NCBI GenBank assembly: GCA_018883865.1
Contig: JAHLFI010000078.1
Span: 1-35,857, forward strand
Length of the DNA stretch: 35,857 nucleotides
Origin: Candidatus Oceanisphaera merdipullorum
Lineage (GTDB): Bacteria > Pseudomonadota > Gammaproteobacteria > Enterobacterales > Aeromonadaceae
Reading direction: 5' to 3'
Position numbers and translations under genes: made by a program
Part shown: positions 17,452 through 25,601 of the stretch, piece by piece
How positions within the stretch are numbered: position 1 is the stretch's first letter
Layout: each line of letters opens with the position of its first letter
The notes under the pieces: model-generated
The model's database searches: none
What the model saw: only the letters and a program-made list of their open reading frames with translations
What the model was told of the DNA's origin: nothing

Positions 17452-17763
17452 TTACAGCGCCAGTTCAGTTTTACCTTGATGCTTAGCTTGTAAACTCAGC
17501 CAGCTTAGTAGCTCGTGACCTTGACGATTATCGATCCATTTATCGTCTTTTAGCGCAAAATGATGGCCATTTTCGCGCGTCGCTAGCCAAATTTGATGCA
17601 GCGGCTCTTGGCGATTAATCACAAATTTAATATTGTTTTCAAAGGTCAGCGTCATCACGCCGCCTATGGTTTCGCAGTCAATATCGACACCACTGTTATC
17701 AATACTGGTTTCAATGTGTTGGTAGATGGCGTCAGCCAAGGCATGAAACTCACTGTCTTTCAT
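17452..17763 (-). CDS. cyaY: Iron-sulfur assembly protein CyaY (bacterial frataxin)
   Basis: 103 residues. It has the frataxin-fold signature: an acidic first helix (MKDSEFHALADAIYQHIE), VDIDCETIGGVMTLTFENN, INRQEPLHQIWLATRENGHHF and WIDNRQGHELLSWLS. CyaY binds iron and modulates IscS-dependent Fe-S cluster assembly. The frame is open 23 codons upstream, but the ATG at 17763 follows AGGAAG and fits family length. It is divergent from lptM-lysA and convergent with cyaA, as in enterobacteria. Confidence 0.95.
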   Translation of the reverse strand: MKDSEFHALADAIYQHIETSIDNSGVDIDCETIGGVMTLTFENNIKFVINRQEPLHQIWLATRENGHHFALKDDKWIDNRQGHELLSWLSLQAKHQGKTELAL

Positions 17764-17835
17764 GATCTGCTTCCTATTGCTTTTGAGGATATGAATGAGA
17801 TTATAAGAGTCTGTAACCATAAGCACAGTCATCCT

Positions 17836-17958
17836 ATGAAGATATTCAAGTTAACCACATTGATAGCATTATGCCTAAGTTTGTCGGCATGTGGTCTGAA
17901 AGGGCCGCTAACTTTGCCTGAAACTGAACAGCAACCCTCTCACCTTGAGCAGTCGTAA
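17836..17958 (+). CDS. lptM: LptM (YifL) small lipoprotein
   Basis: 40 residues. A signal peptide is followed by the lipobox LSAC (Cys19) and the family motif GLKGPL. LptM is an outer-membrane lipoprotein that assists maturation of the LPS translocon LptD-LptE. It is placed directly upstream of lysA (11 bases), the standard position. No strong ribosome-binding site is visible before the ATG. Start chosen by the signal peptide; the frame extends far upstream over cyaY, which is not meaningful. Confidence 0.9.
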   Translation: MKIFKLTTLIALCLSLSACGLKGPLTLPETEQQPSHLEQS

Positions 17959-17969
17959 AGGAATACACC

Positions 17970-19226
17970 TTGGATTATTTTAATTATCAAACTGATGGCC
18001 GTCTTTACGGTGAAGCCTGCGATTTAAGCGCGTTAGCCGAGCAATATGGCACTCCGTTATATGTTTACTCTCGCGCCACGCTGGAGCGCCATTGGCATGC
18101 CTTCGACCAAGCCGCCGGTGACTTTCCGCACCTGATTTGCTACGCGGTAAAAGCCAACTCCAACCTAGCGGTACTCAATGTGCTGGCCCGTTTAGGCTCA
18201 GGCTTTGACATCGTCTCTAAAGGCGAACTGTGTCGCGTGCTGGCCGCGGGAGGCGACGCTTCCAAAGTCGTCTTTTCTGGTGTGGGTAAGCGCGTCGATG
18301 AAATCGAGTTTGCGCTCGAGCAAAACATCTTCTGCTTTAACGTGGAATCTATCGCCGAATTAGGCCGTATCAACGAGGTTGCCGGCCGTATGGGCCGTGT
18401 GGCACCGATTTCGATTCGCGTAAATCCAGACATAGACGCCGGTACTCATCCTTATATCTCGACTGGCCTCAAAGAAAATAAATTCGGTATTCCCATCGAA
18501 CAGGCGCAAGACATCTATCGTCAAGCGGCGGAAATGAAAAATCTGGCCATTCACGGTTTAGATTGCCACATTGGCTCCCAATTGACCGAAGTTGCGCCAT
18601 TTTTAGAGGCGGTTGATAAGTTATTGGTGCTGATAGACGCGCTGGCTGCAGATGGTATTCACATCAAGCACTTGGATGTGGGCGGCGGTTTGGGTGTGCG
18701 TTACGACAATGAAACGCCGCCCGAGCCAAAAGACTACGTGCAGCAAATTAAGACCAAACTGCAAGGTCGCCAGTTAACGCTCTTGTTTGAACCCGGCCGC
18801 GCCATCGCCGCTAACGCCGGTGTATTACTGACTCGCGTTGAGCACTTAAAACCCGGAGAAGCGAAAAGCTTCGCCATCGTCGATGCTGCCATGAACGACC
18901 TGATTCGCCCGGCCTTATACAGCGCTTGGCAGGCGATTATTCCGTTGGATAAAACCCTAGTACGTGAATCCGCCATCTACGACATAGTGGGCCCGATTTG
19001 CGAGACCGGTGACTTTATTGGTAAAGACCGTGAACTTTCCATCACCGAAGGCGACTTACTGGCGGTGCGCTCGGCCGGTGCTTATGGCTTCGTGATGGCG
19101 TCTAATTACAATAGTCGCCCAAGAGGCGCTGAGATTATGGTTGATGGCGATACTGCCACTGTGGTGCGTGAGCGTGAACAACTCACCGACTTGTGGCTAG
19201 GTGAGCACCTGTTGCCCGAGGCTTAA
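17970..19226 (+). CDS. lysA: Diaminopimelate decarboxylase LysA
   Basis: 418 residues, PLP-dependent fold-type III enzyme that converts meso-diaminopimelate to L-lysine. PLP-lysine Lys61 is in YAVKANSN. Other motifs: SGFDIVSKGEL, IRVNPDIDAGTHPYISTG-KFGI, HIGSQLTE, LDVGGGLGVRY, EPGRAI, the substrate-binding PICETGDF and the C-terminal GAYGF. The start is TTG with a good AAAGGA 7 bases upstream. It forms an operon with lptM and dapF. LysA acts on the product of DapF, which makes the DapF anomaly next door notable. Confidence 0.97.
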   Translation: MDYFNYQTDGRLYGEACDLSALAEQYGTPLYVYSRATLERHWHAFDQAAGDFPHLICYAVKANSNLAVLNVLARLGSGFDIVSKGELCRVLAAGGDASKVVFSGVGKRVDEIEFALEQNIFCFNVESIAELGRINEVAGRMGRVAPISIRVNPDIDAGTHPYISTGLKENKFGIPIEQAQDIYRQAAEMKNLAIHGLDCHIGSQLTEVAPFLEAVDKLLVLIDALAADGIHIKHLDVGGGLGVRYDNETPPEPKDYVQQIKTKLQGRQLTLLFEPGRAIAANAGVLLTRVEHLKPGEAKSFAIVDAAMNDLIRPALYSAWQAIIPLDKTLVRESAIYDIVGPICETGDFIGKDRELSITEGDLLAVRSAGAYGFVMASNYNSRPRGAEIMVDGDTATVVREREQLTDLWLGEHLLPEA

Positions 19227-19235
19227 GGGGAATTT

Positions 19236-20063
19236 GTGATCCACTTTTCCAAAATGCAGGCCCTCGGCAACGACTTTATGGTGGTCGATGGCATCACGCA
19301 GAAGGTATTTTTTAATCCCGAGGTGATTCGGCAATTAGCCGATCGTCATTTTGGTGTGGGGTTCGATCAGCTGCTGCTGGTTGAGCCGCCCTACGATCCG
19401 GATCTAGACTTTCATTATCGTATTTTTAATGCCGATGGCAGCGAAGTGCAGCAGTGTGGTAATGGCGCTCGTTGCCTAGCCCGTTTCGTGCGTCTCAAAG
19501 GCTTAACCTATAAAGACCGCATTAGCGTCAGCACTCAAAACGGCCATGTGACGCTGACCTTAGAAAAAGATAATCAGGTGACGGTCAACATGGGTATCCC
19601 AGAATTTGACCCCGCCAAGATCCCCTTTAAGGCTCAAAAGGCCGAAAAAACCTATTTGGTGCCCTCGAGCTTACAAACTGTGCTTTGCGGAGTGGTGTCT
19701 GTGGGCAGCCCGCACTGCATCATCGAAGTGGACGACATTAGCTCCGACTTAGTGAAAGCCTTGGGCCCTGAATTGGCAAGCCATGAACGTTTTCCGGAGC
19801 GGGCGACCGTGGGTTTTATGCAAGTGGTGAATGGCCGAGAAATTAAGCTGCTTAGCTACAGTGCGAATGCCGGCAAGGTGTTAGCCAGTGGCAGCAATGC
19901 CTGTGCCGCCGCCGTAATGGGCATGTATTGGGGCAAGCTTAGCGATCGGGTGCAAGTGCACTTTACCCACGGCAGCCTGACCATAGCTTGGCAAGGCCCA
20001 GGCAAGCCTGTGTATATGACAGGCTCGGCTGAGCATGTGTTTGATGGACAAACTAATTTATGA
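19236..20063 (+). CDS. dapF: Diaminopimelate epimerase DapF with altered catalytic loop
   Basis: 275 residues, normal length. DapF interconverts LL- and meso-diaminopimelate with two cysteines as acid and base. The N-terminal half is canonical: [25 protein letters not shown] with the first catalytic Cys74, and [13 protein letters not shown] with the conserved His160. [14 protein letters not shown] is also normal. The second catalytic loop is not. The family reads roughly YERGxGET-ACGSGACAA; here residues 208-225 read [18 protein letters not shown]. So the second catalytic Cys is Ser218, the conserved Glu-Arg is Ser209-Ala210, and the GET Glu is Lys214. The frame is uninterrupted on both sides and the C-terminus ([21 protein letters not shown]) is normal. 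GTG start after AAGGGG. Epimerase activity is doubtful. Confidence 0.9.
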   Translation: MIHFSKMQALGNDFMVVDGITQKVFFNPEVIRQLADRHFGVGFDQLLLVEPPYDPDLDFHYRIFNADGSEVQQCGNGARCLARFVRLKGLTYKDRISVSTQNGHVTLTLEKDNQVTVNMGIPEFDPAKIPFKAQKAEKTYLVPSSLQTVLCGVVSVGSPHCIIEVDDISSDLVKALGPELASHERFPERATVGFMQVVNGREIKLLSYSANAGKVLASGSNACAAAVMGMYWGKLSDRVQVHFTHGSLTIAWQGPGKPVYMTGSAEHVFDGQTNL

Positions 20064-20818
20064 GCAAGCAAGTCGGCGCTACCTTAGCCGATCCTTTATT
20101 AGCGGCTGAACCCTTGTTAGCGGTTGAGCTTGAGCTAGCAACTGAATTCGGCTTGAGCGATGCGCATATTGTCGATTACCTTCAAGCCGAGCCCGACTTT
20201 TTTGCTCGTCAACGCGGCTTGTTGGCGCAACTGCGAGTGCCTCATCAAGAGCGCGGCAGTGTGTCTTTCGTGGAAGCCAAGCTTGAGCAGCAAAAATTAC
20301 GTATCTATGAGCTCGAAGATGACATTACCGGGCTGTTGACGGTGGCTGGTGAAAATGAGCGTATTTTTCGGGTGTACATGGATCTCATGCCCCAAGTATT
20401 CGAATGCCTGACGGTGACTGAACTTGAGCTGTGCCTGCGCCGCTGCTTGCAAGAACAATTACGTATTCCTGCGTTGCGCTTGATTGTGGATGCCCGTACT
20501 TTTCCTGCAGCGGCCAGCCCGGCTAGCGAGCAGCTGGAACGCTTGTATCGCGAGCGCATGGCCAGCCAAAGTGAATACCTTGGCCGACTGGGTAAAGAAG
20601 AAAAATTACGTTTATTTCAAGACTCATTGGTGAACTCTTGTGCCTTAATCCGCTTGGGCGCTAAGGGGGAGCTAGGCTTATTGGCTTTTGGCAGTACAGA
20701 TGCGGGCCACTATGGCTCAGATATGGATACCTTTTTGATCAGTCAATTAGCCGATGTGGTGGCGCGTGTCTTACCAAGGCTAGTCGCTGCCGAGTTTGAC
20801 GCTTATGACGGCCGCTGA
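20060..20818 (+). CDS. yigA: DUF484 family protein (YigA-like, GAF-like)
   Basis: 252 residues. It matches the DUF484 family found between dapF and xerC in gammaproteobacteria. Visible features: [29 protein letters not shown], a coiled segment [25 protein letters not shown], and a GAF-like C-terminal half with [46 protein letters not shown]. Its molecular role is unknown. The start ATG overlaps the dapF stop (ATGA), indicating translational coupling, and the end overlaps xerC. Confidence 0.92.
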   Translation: MSKQVGATLADPLLAAEPLLAVELELATEFGLSDAHIVDYLQAEPDFFARQRGLLAQLRVPHQERGSVSFVEAKLEQQKLRIYELEDDITGLLTVAGENERIFRVYMDLMPQVFECLTVTELELCLRRCLQEQLRIPALRLIVDARTFPAAASPASEQLERLYRERMASQSEYLGRLGKEEKLRLFQDSLVNSCALIRLGAKGELGLLAFGSTDAGHYGSDMDTFLISQLADVVARVLPRLVAAEFDAYDGR

Positions 20819-21749
20819 AGCTCAAGATAATACTGACCGCGGGTCGATGGCGCTAACGGTGGCTATCGAGGATTTTCTCGAATATTTGCGCGTTGAGCGA
20901 CAGTTAAGCGTGAATACTCGCACCCATTACGGCCGCAATCTCAAGGCCATGGCAGAGCAGTTAAGCGAACTGTCTTTGCCTTCTTGGTCTGAGCTCACCA
21001 TTAATCATGTGCGCGGCATCGCCACGCGCATGCACAAAGGCGGGTTATCGCCGCGCTCCATCGCCACCAAATTAAGTGCGCTGCGTAGTTTTTGTGACTG
21101 GCTAATCATCCAAGGCCGGCTGCAGGCTAATCCGGCGCGCGGCGTGAGTGCGCCCAAACAAGGCCGACCGTTACCGAAAAACCTCGACGTGGATGAGCTG
21201 CACCAATTAATGGATATCGATGAGTCAGACCCACTGGCGATTCGCGATCGTGCCATCATGGAGTTGATGTATTCTTCAGGCCTGCGCTTGGCGGAATTAG
21301 TCGATTTAAATCTGGGCGATATTCAGTTTGATGAGCGCCAAGTACGCGTTATTGGTAAAGGCAATAAAGAGCGAATTCTACCTGTGGGCCGTATGGCGCT
21401 GGAATGGCTAGAAAAATGGCTAAAGGTGCGCGATATGCTGGCCGGCGGCGAACAGTTTGCCTTGTTTGTTAGCCAGCGCCAGCGGCGCATCAGCCATCGC
21501 AGCGTGCAGCTGCGCATGGCCGAGTGGGGCGCTAAGCAGTCATTATCCAGTCATATTCACCCGCACAAATTACGTCATTCATTCGCCACCCATATGTTGG
21601 AGTCCAGCGGTGACTTGCGTGCGGTACAAGAGCTTCTCGGCCACGCGGATCTTGCCACCACCCAGATCTATACCCATCTGGATTTTCAACATTTAGCCAA
21701 AGCCTACGACAACGCCCACCCTAGGGCTAAGCGCGATAAAAATGAGTAA
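20805..21749 (+). CDS. xerC: Site-specific tyrosine recombinase XerC
   Basis: 314 residues. With XerD it resolves chromosome dimers at dif. The N-terminal SAM-like core-binding domain covers about 17-105 and the catalytic domain the rest. All catalytic residues are readable: Arg161 (SSGLRLAEL), Lys185 (GKGNKER), His254 and Arg257 ([12 protein letters not shown]), His280 ([10 protein letters not shown]) and nucleophile Tyr289 (IYTHLD). I chose the ATG at 20805, overlapping the DUF484 end by 14 bases. A later ATG (20847) is possible and would be nearer the usual XerC length; neither has a strong ribosome-binding site. Confidence 0.96.
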   Translation: MTAAEAQDNTDRGSMALTVAIEDFLEYLRVERQLSVNTRTHYGRNLKAMAEQLSELSLPSWSELTINHVRGIATRMHKGGLSPRSIATKLSALRSFCDWLIIQGRLQANPARGVSAPKQGRPLPKNLDVDELHQLMDIDESDPLAIRDRAIMELMYSSGLRLAELVDLNLGDIQFDERQVRVIGKGNKERILPVGRMALEWLEKWLKVRDMLAGGEQFALFVSQRQRRISHRSVQLRMAEWGAKQSLSSHIHPHKLRHSFATHMLESSGDLRAVQELLGHADLATTQIYTHLDFQHLAKAYDNAHPRAKRDKNE

Positions 21750-21772
21750 TACCAGCGTGAGCTGGTAATTAT
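21750..21772 (+). terminator. Hairpin, probable terminator after xerC
   Basis: TACCAGC-GTGA-GCTGGTA, a 7-bp stem with a GNRA-type loop, begins right after the xerC stop and is followed by AATTATTGT. It is a weak terminator or a 3'-end stabilising hairpin, directly before repeat copy B. Confidence 0.5.
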
Positions 21773-21779
21773 TGTCAAG

Positions 21780-22044
21780 GAGGCAGCAAGATTGCCTCCG
21801 CCAACACGCTAACCCACATCCATGTGACGCTCGTCAAATGTCGTCCCTGATATTTGACGGTAGGCTACGACAATTCCTACTGCCTCTTAAGGCTTAGCCG
21901 TCTGCAGATTGCGTTATCGAGATACTCAGTGGCATAGAAGGGATGAAGGGAGCTGCTCCCCCGACCATCAGATAACAGGGACGTTATGTGTTTGAGCGTT
22001 ACAGGGAAGTACTTGAAGCGTGTCGGAGGAGTAGACCCTTTATC
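21780..22044. repeat. Copy B of the ~270-bp dispersed inverted-repeat element
   Basis: Same architecture as 9925-10194: unit B1 at 21780-21886, a spacer of about 55 bp, and inverted unit B2 at 21942-22044. B1 outer arms are GAGGCAGCAAGATTG and its partner CAATTCCTACTGCCTC. B2 outer arms are GATGAAGGG...CTCCCCCGAC and GTCGGAGGAG...CCCTTTATC. Short blocks shared with copy A include TGTGACGCTC (21823-21832), CGTCCCTG (21842-21849), TACAGGGAAGTA (22000-22011) and GTCGGAGG (22022-22029). The internal B1 hairpin is GTCAAATGTC-GTCCCT-GATATTTGAC (21833-21858, ten pairs, one G-T). The B2 internal hairpin is CAGATAAC-AGGGAC-GTTATGTG (21969-21990, one mismatch). The element sits inside the conserved xerC-yigB interval and splits what is often one operon. 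No coding potential. Confidence 0.88.
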
Positions 22045-22116
22045 TGATTTTTGATGGCTAAACAAAGTAGAGCCGTTATGTAATCGGTTTGATGGACATA
22101 TTTAAAGGAAACCCCT

Positions 22117-22824
22117 ATGCGCTTTTATAAACGACTGATGCCGGTCAAGGTGATCAGCTTCGACTTAGACGACACCTTATATGACAACGTGCCTGTGATA
22201 ACGGCGGCGGAGGCTTGGTTATTACAGGCGCTAAAAAATCATCGGCCTGAGTCCACCTTATTGGATGCCAATAATTTGGCCGAGATTAAGCGCCAAATAT
22301 TAGCGGCGGAGCCAGAGCTGAGCCACGATGTGAGCGCACTGCGACTGCGGGTATTAACCCAAGGCCTACGCCAACAAGGCGTGGATCAGGCGGCGGCCGC
22401 CACCATGGCTGCAGAGTTCTATCAGGGCTTCTTAACCGAGCGCGGCAAAATTGAAGTGCCTGCAATCAGTCATCAAGTGCTCACCGAGCTCGGCCAGCGC
22501 TATCAATTAGCGGTGATCACCAATGGCAACTTGCCAATAGAGAACACCGCCTTGGCGCCTTACTTTAAGACGGTATTACGCGCCGGCATCGATGGTCGCA
22601 TGAAGCCGGCTGCCGACATGTTTAATCTGCTCGCCGCACAAACCGGCGTGCAAGTCTCAGAAATTCTGCACATTGGCGATCATATTAATACTGACGTCTT
22701 AGGTGCCGTGCACGCGGGCTGCCAAACTATTTGGCTAAATGACCAAGGGCGCTCTGCCAACGATTTACAGTGTTTACCTCATGTTGAGCTGGAACGGTTG
22801 GAGCAAATGCTGGAGCTGTTATAA
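22117..22824 (+). CDS. yigB: HAD-family phosphatase YigB (flavin-pathway phosphatase)
   Basis: 235 residues. HAD motif I is FDLDDTLYDN (nucleophile Asp16), motif II VITNGN, motif III Lys in GRMKPAADMF and motif IV HIGDHINTDVLGA. N-terminus MRFYKRL and overall pattern match E. coli YigB, which dephosphorylates 5-amino-6-(5-phosphoribitylamino)uracil in riboflavin synthesis and also FMN. The ATG follows AAAGGA. It lies between xerC and uvrD as in enterobacteria. The last 30 bases overlap the probable uvrD promoter. Confidence 0.93.
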   Translation: MRFYKRLMPVKVISFDLDDTLYDNVPVITAAEAWLLQALKNHRPESTLLDANNLAEIKRQILAAEPELSHDVSALRLRVLTQGLRQQGVDQAAAATMAAEFYQGFLTERGKIEVPAISHQVLTELGQRYQLAVITNGNLPIENTALAPYFKTVLRAGIDGRMKPAADMFNLLAAQTGVQVSEILHIGDHINTDVLGAVHAGCQTIWLNDQGRSANDLQCLPHVELERLEQMLELL

Positions 22825-22825
22825 T
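22798..22825 (+). promoter_or_regulatory. Sigma-70 promoter candidate for uvrD
   Basis: A consensus -10 box TATAAT (22820-22825) overlaps the yigB stop, with TTGGAG (22798-22803) 16 bases upstream as -35. Initiation would fall near 22832, just before the LexA-box candidate and about 27 bases before the uvrD ATG. Confidence 0.6.
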
Positions 22826-22834
22826 CCCCGCCTA

Positions 22835-22850
22835 CTGTAAATAAACTCAG
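22835..22850. promoter_or_regulatory. LexA-box candidate in front of uvrD
   Basis: CTGTAAATAAACTCAG fits CTGT-N8-ACAG with a perfect left half, three of four bases on the right and an AT-rich centre. It lies immediately downstream of the predicted start of transcription. uvrD is an SOS gene with a LexA box in E. coli, so the position is meaningful. Confidence 0.6.
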
Positions 22851-22858
22851 GAGTTGTA

Positions 22859-25027
22859 ATGGATGTATCCAGACTGCTTGACGGCATGAACGACGAGCAA
22901 AGGGAGGCGGTGGCCGCCCCCGCCCAGAACATGCTAGTGCTGGCCGGTGCCGGCAGTGGCAAGACTCGGGTGCTGGTGCATCGCATTGCGTGGCTGATGC
23001 AGGTAGAAAACGTGCCTGCCTCGGCAATTTTAGCGGTGACCTTTACCAATAAAGCCTCCGCCGAGATGCGCGGTCGGGTTGAGCAACTGCTGGGTGGTCG
23101 ACTGTCTGGCCTTTGGTTGGGCACCTTTCACGGCCTAGCCCATCGTTTACTGCGCGCCCATCATCTGGATGCCAATTTGCCCCAAGATTTTCAAATCCTG
23201 GACTCAGACGATCAACTGCGCCTGCTGCGCCGCATTCTGAAAGGCATGAATCTGGATGAAAAACAGTGGGCGCCGCGGCAAGTAGCGGGCTTTATTAATG
23301 CCCGCAAAGACGAGGGCTTAAGGGCCAAAGACATTCAAATCTTGCACGATCCTGTGCAGCAGACTTATCAGCGGATTTATCAGGTTTATCAAGATACCTG
23401 TGACCGTGCCGGTTTGGTGGATTTTGCCGAATTACTGCTGCGTGCTCACGAACTTTGGCTCTATAAGCCGCATATTCTGGCCCATTATCAAGACAGATTC
23501 CGCCATATTTTGGTGGATGAGTTTCAAGACACCAACAGCATTCAATATGCTTGGCTGCAGATGCTGGCCGGCACTCAGGCGCGGGTGATGATAGTGGGCG
23601 ATGACGACCAGTCTATTTATGGCTGGCGCGGCGCTCGGGTGGAAAATATCGCTCGTTTCTTGCGCGACTTTCCGGGCTCGGCCACCATTCGCCTCGAGCA
23701 AAACTACCGCTCCACCGCCACTATTCTCAAGGCCGCCAATACACTGATTGCCAATAATACCGAGCGCATGGGCAAAGAGCTGTGGACCGAAGGCGAAGCG
23801 GGCGAAAAGGTGTCTATCTACGGCGCTTATAACGAGATGGACGAAGCGCGCTTTGCGGTGGGGCAAATCCAGCAATGGCAGCAACAAGATAATGTGCTGA
23901 GCGAAGTGGCGATTTTATATCGTAATAATGCTCAGTCTCGGGTATTAGAAGAGGCGCTTATTCAGGCGCGTTTGCCTTATCGCATTTACGGTGGCTTACG
24001 CTTCTTCGAGCGCCAAGAAATTAAAGACGCGCTCAGTTATTTGCGGCTAATGAATAATCGCGGCGATGAAGCGGCTTTTGAGCGTATCGTCAATACGCCC
24101 ACCCGTGGTATTGGTGAGCGCACCCTTGGGCTGGTACGAGAAGCCGCGCGCGATCGCCAACTCACTATGTGGCAGGCCGCTTGGGCCTTGGTTGAAGAAA
24201 AGGTGTTGAGTGGTCGCGCAGCTTCTGCGGTGAGTCGCTTCTTGGCTTTAATCAATCAATTGGAAGACGAGACCCGCGAGCTGCCATTACACGTGCAAAC
24301 CGACCGCGTGATCGAGCTGTCGGGCCTAAAGGCCATGTATCAGGCGGAGCGTGGCGAAAAAGCTCAAGCGCGGGTGGAAAACTTAGAAGAGCTGGTGAGT
24401 GCTACTCGTCAATTTACGCCCTCGGAAGACGATGATATGTCTTTGTTATCGGCGTTTTTATCTCATGCGGCATTAGAAGCGGGCGAGGGCCAAGCCGATC
24501 AGTTTGACGATGCGGTGCAATTAATGACGCTGCACTCGGCCAAAGGCTTGGAATTCCCGCTGGTGTTTATGGTGGGCGTAGAAGAGGGCATGTTCCCCAG
24601 TCAGCAGTCCGCAGAAGACAGCCAGCGCCTAGAAGAAGAACGCCGCTTGGCGTATGTGGGCATGACCCGCGCCATGAGCAAATTATTTATTAGCCACGCA
24701 GAAACGCGCCGCGTCTATGGTAAAGAAATGTTTCATCGCCCTAGTCGCTTTATAAAAGAGCTGCCGAATGATTGCTTAGAGGAAGTGCGCCTCAAAGCCT
24801 CGGTGAGCCGTGCCATGCCCAATGGCCGTTTTAGCCAAGACCGTGTGCAAGAAACCTTTAATGAAACTGGTTTTCGTTTAGGTCAGCGGGTGCTGCATCC
24901 GAAATTTGGCGAAGGTGTGGTGTTAAACTACGAGGGTGCCGGCGATCACAGCCGCGTACAAGTGAACTTTGAAGATAACGGCAGTAAATGGCTGGTGACT
25001 GCGTATGCGCGGCTAGAGGCGCTGTAA
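22859..25027 (+). CDS. uvrD: DNA helicase II UvrD
   Basis: 722 residues, 3'-5' superfamily 1A helicase for nucleotide-excision and mismatch repair. Motif I/Walker A is AGAGSGKT (29-36), motif II VDEFQDTN, motif III DDDQSIYGWRGA, motif IV RLEQNYRST, motif V TLHSAKGLEFPLVF and motif VI RRLAYVGMTRA. The C-terminal segment GQRVLHPKFGEGVVLNYEG...RLEAL is the Tudor-like domain that in UvrD/PcrA contacts RNA polymerase. The ATG follows AGGAG. A dedicated promoter and LexA-box candidate lie just upstream; a terminator follows. Confidence 0.98.
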   Translation: MDVSRLLDGMNDEQREAVAAPAQNMLVLAGAGSGKTRVLVHRIAWLMQVENVPASAILAVTFTNKASAEMRGRVEQLLGGRLSGLWLGTFHGLAHRLLRAHHLDANLPQDFQILDSDDQLRLLRRILKGMNLDEKQWAPRQVAGFINARKDEGLRAKDIQILHDPVQQTYQRIYQVYQDTCDRAGLVDFAELLLRAHELWLYKPHILAHYQDRFRHILVDEFQDTNSIQYAWLQMLAGTQARVMIVGDDDQSIYGWRGARVENIARFLRDFPGSATIRLEQNYRSTATILKAANTLIANNTERMGKELWTEGEAGEKVSIYGAYNEMDEARFAVGQIQQWQQQDNVLSEVAILYRNNAQSRVLEEALIQARLPYRIYGGLRFFERQEIKDALSYLRLMNNRGDEAAFERIVNTPTRGIGERTLGLVREAARDRQLTMWQAAWALVEEKVLSGRAASAVSRFLALINQLEDETRELPLHVQTDRVIELSGLKAMYQAERGEKAQARVENLEELVSATRQFTPSEDDDMSLLSAFLSHAALEAGEGQADQFDDAVQLMTLHSAKGLEFPLVFMVGVEEGMFPSQQSAEDSQRLEEERRLAYVGMTRAMSKLFISHAETRRVYGKEMFHRPSRFIKELPNDCLEEVRLKASVSRAMPNGRFSQDRVQETFNETGFRLGQRVLHPKFGEGVVLNYEGAGDHSRVQVNFEDNGSKWLVTAYARLEAL

Positions 25028-25064
25028 CACTCAGTTCTAAACCGCCATCTTTAAGCTGCCAGAT

Positions 25065-25099
25065 AAAAAAGCACCAAGCATTAAGCTCGGTGCTTTTTT
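25065..25099 (+). terminator. Rho-independent terminator after uvrD
   Basis: AAAAAAGCACC pairs with GGTGCTTTTTT over 11 bp, with an inner AGC/GCT extension, starting 38 bases past the uvrD stop. The long A and T runs would allow function on both strands. Confidence 0.9.
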
Positions 25100-25187
25100 A
25101 TTGGCCAAGGTTGGTACTCGACGCTCACGGCTATCGGCTAAGATTTTATTTAGAATATAAACACTGCTCGTAATGGAGATAAGGCCA

Positions 25188-25601
25188 ATGAAAATTCTTA
25201 ACATTGTGTGGGTGGCGCTAACTTGCTTGTGGTTAATCGCCTGTAGCCAAGGTGATAGTGGCAAAGGTATCAGCGTGGCTGACCTGCAAGGTCAATATAA
25301 ATTCGAGCTTAAGCAGGATACTGGGCAGACGCGAGCAGAGTTGGGTTCTGGTTTTAAGGGAACGGACTTTAAAAATACGGGCGTTCAAGATAAGGAGATT
25401 TTGTTTACCTTAGGTCCCAATTACATTGCCTTTGGCGACGATAAGCAACCGCTCGATCAGATGTCGGTGCAAGAGGTAGGCGATGAAAAGCTCCTAGTGC
25501 TCAAGGTTGCCGATAAAGAGATGAATTTAAAAATTATTGATAAAGAAACCTTGTTTTTAAAACAAGGCTCGGCGCTTGGCATCTTCACCCGAGTTAAATA
25601 A
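25188..25601 (+). CDS. Small lipoprotein of unknown function
   Basis: 137 residues from the ATG at 25188. A signal peptide (MKILNIVWVALTCLWLIAC) ends in a lipobox LIAC (Cys19), followed by a short Ser/Gly/Asp linker. The remaining 110 or so residues are polar with no cysteines, predicted mostly beta (QYKFELK, EILFTLGPNYIAFG, KLLVLKVADKEMNLKIIDKETLFLKQ). I do not recognise the family. The pattern resembles small lipocalin-like or DUF-type envelope lipoproteins. A GGAG lies 9 bases upstream; an ATG five codons earlier is less likely. It stands alone between the uvrD terminator and the macroglobulin gene. Confidence 0.8.
   Translation: MKILNIVWVALTCLWLIACSQGDSGKGISVADLQGQYKFELKQDTGQTRAELGSGFKGTDFKNTGVQDKEILFTLGPNYIAFGDDKQPLDQMSVQEVGDEKLLVLKVADKEMNLKIIDKETLFLKQGSALGIFTRVK

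Noticed and set aside
19836-19920. A pair of compensating frameshifts as the cause of the odd DapF loop
   Set aside because: The other two frames across the segment do not restore the canonical Glu-Arg-Gly...Ala-Cys-Gly motif, and flanking residues such as ACAAAV stay in the normal frame.
21877-22065. A 62-residue minus-strand open frame
   Set aside because: It lies inside inverted-repeat copy B; its sequence is explained by the hairpin arms.
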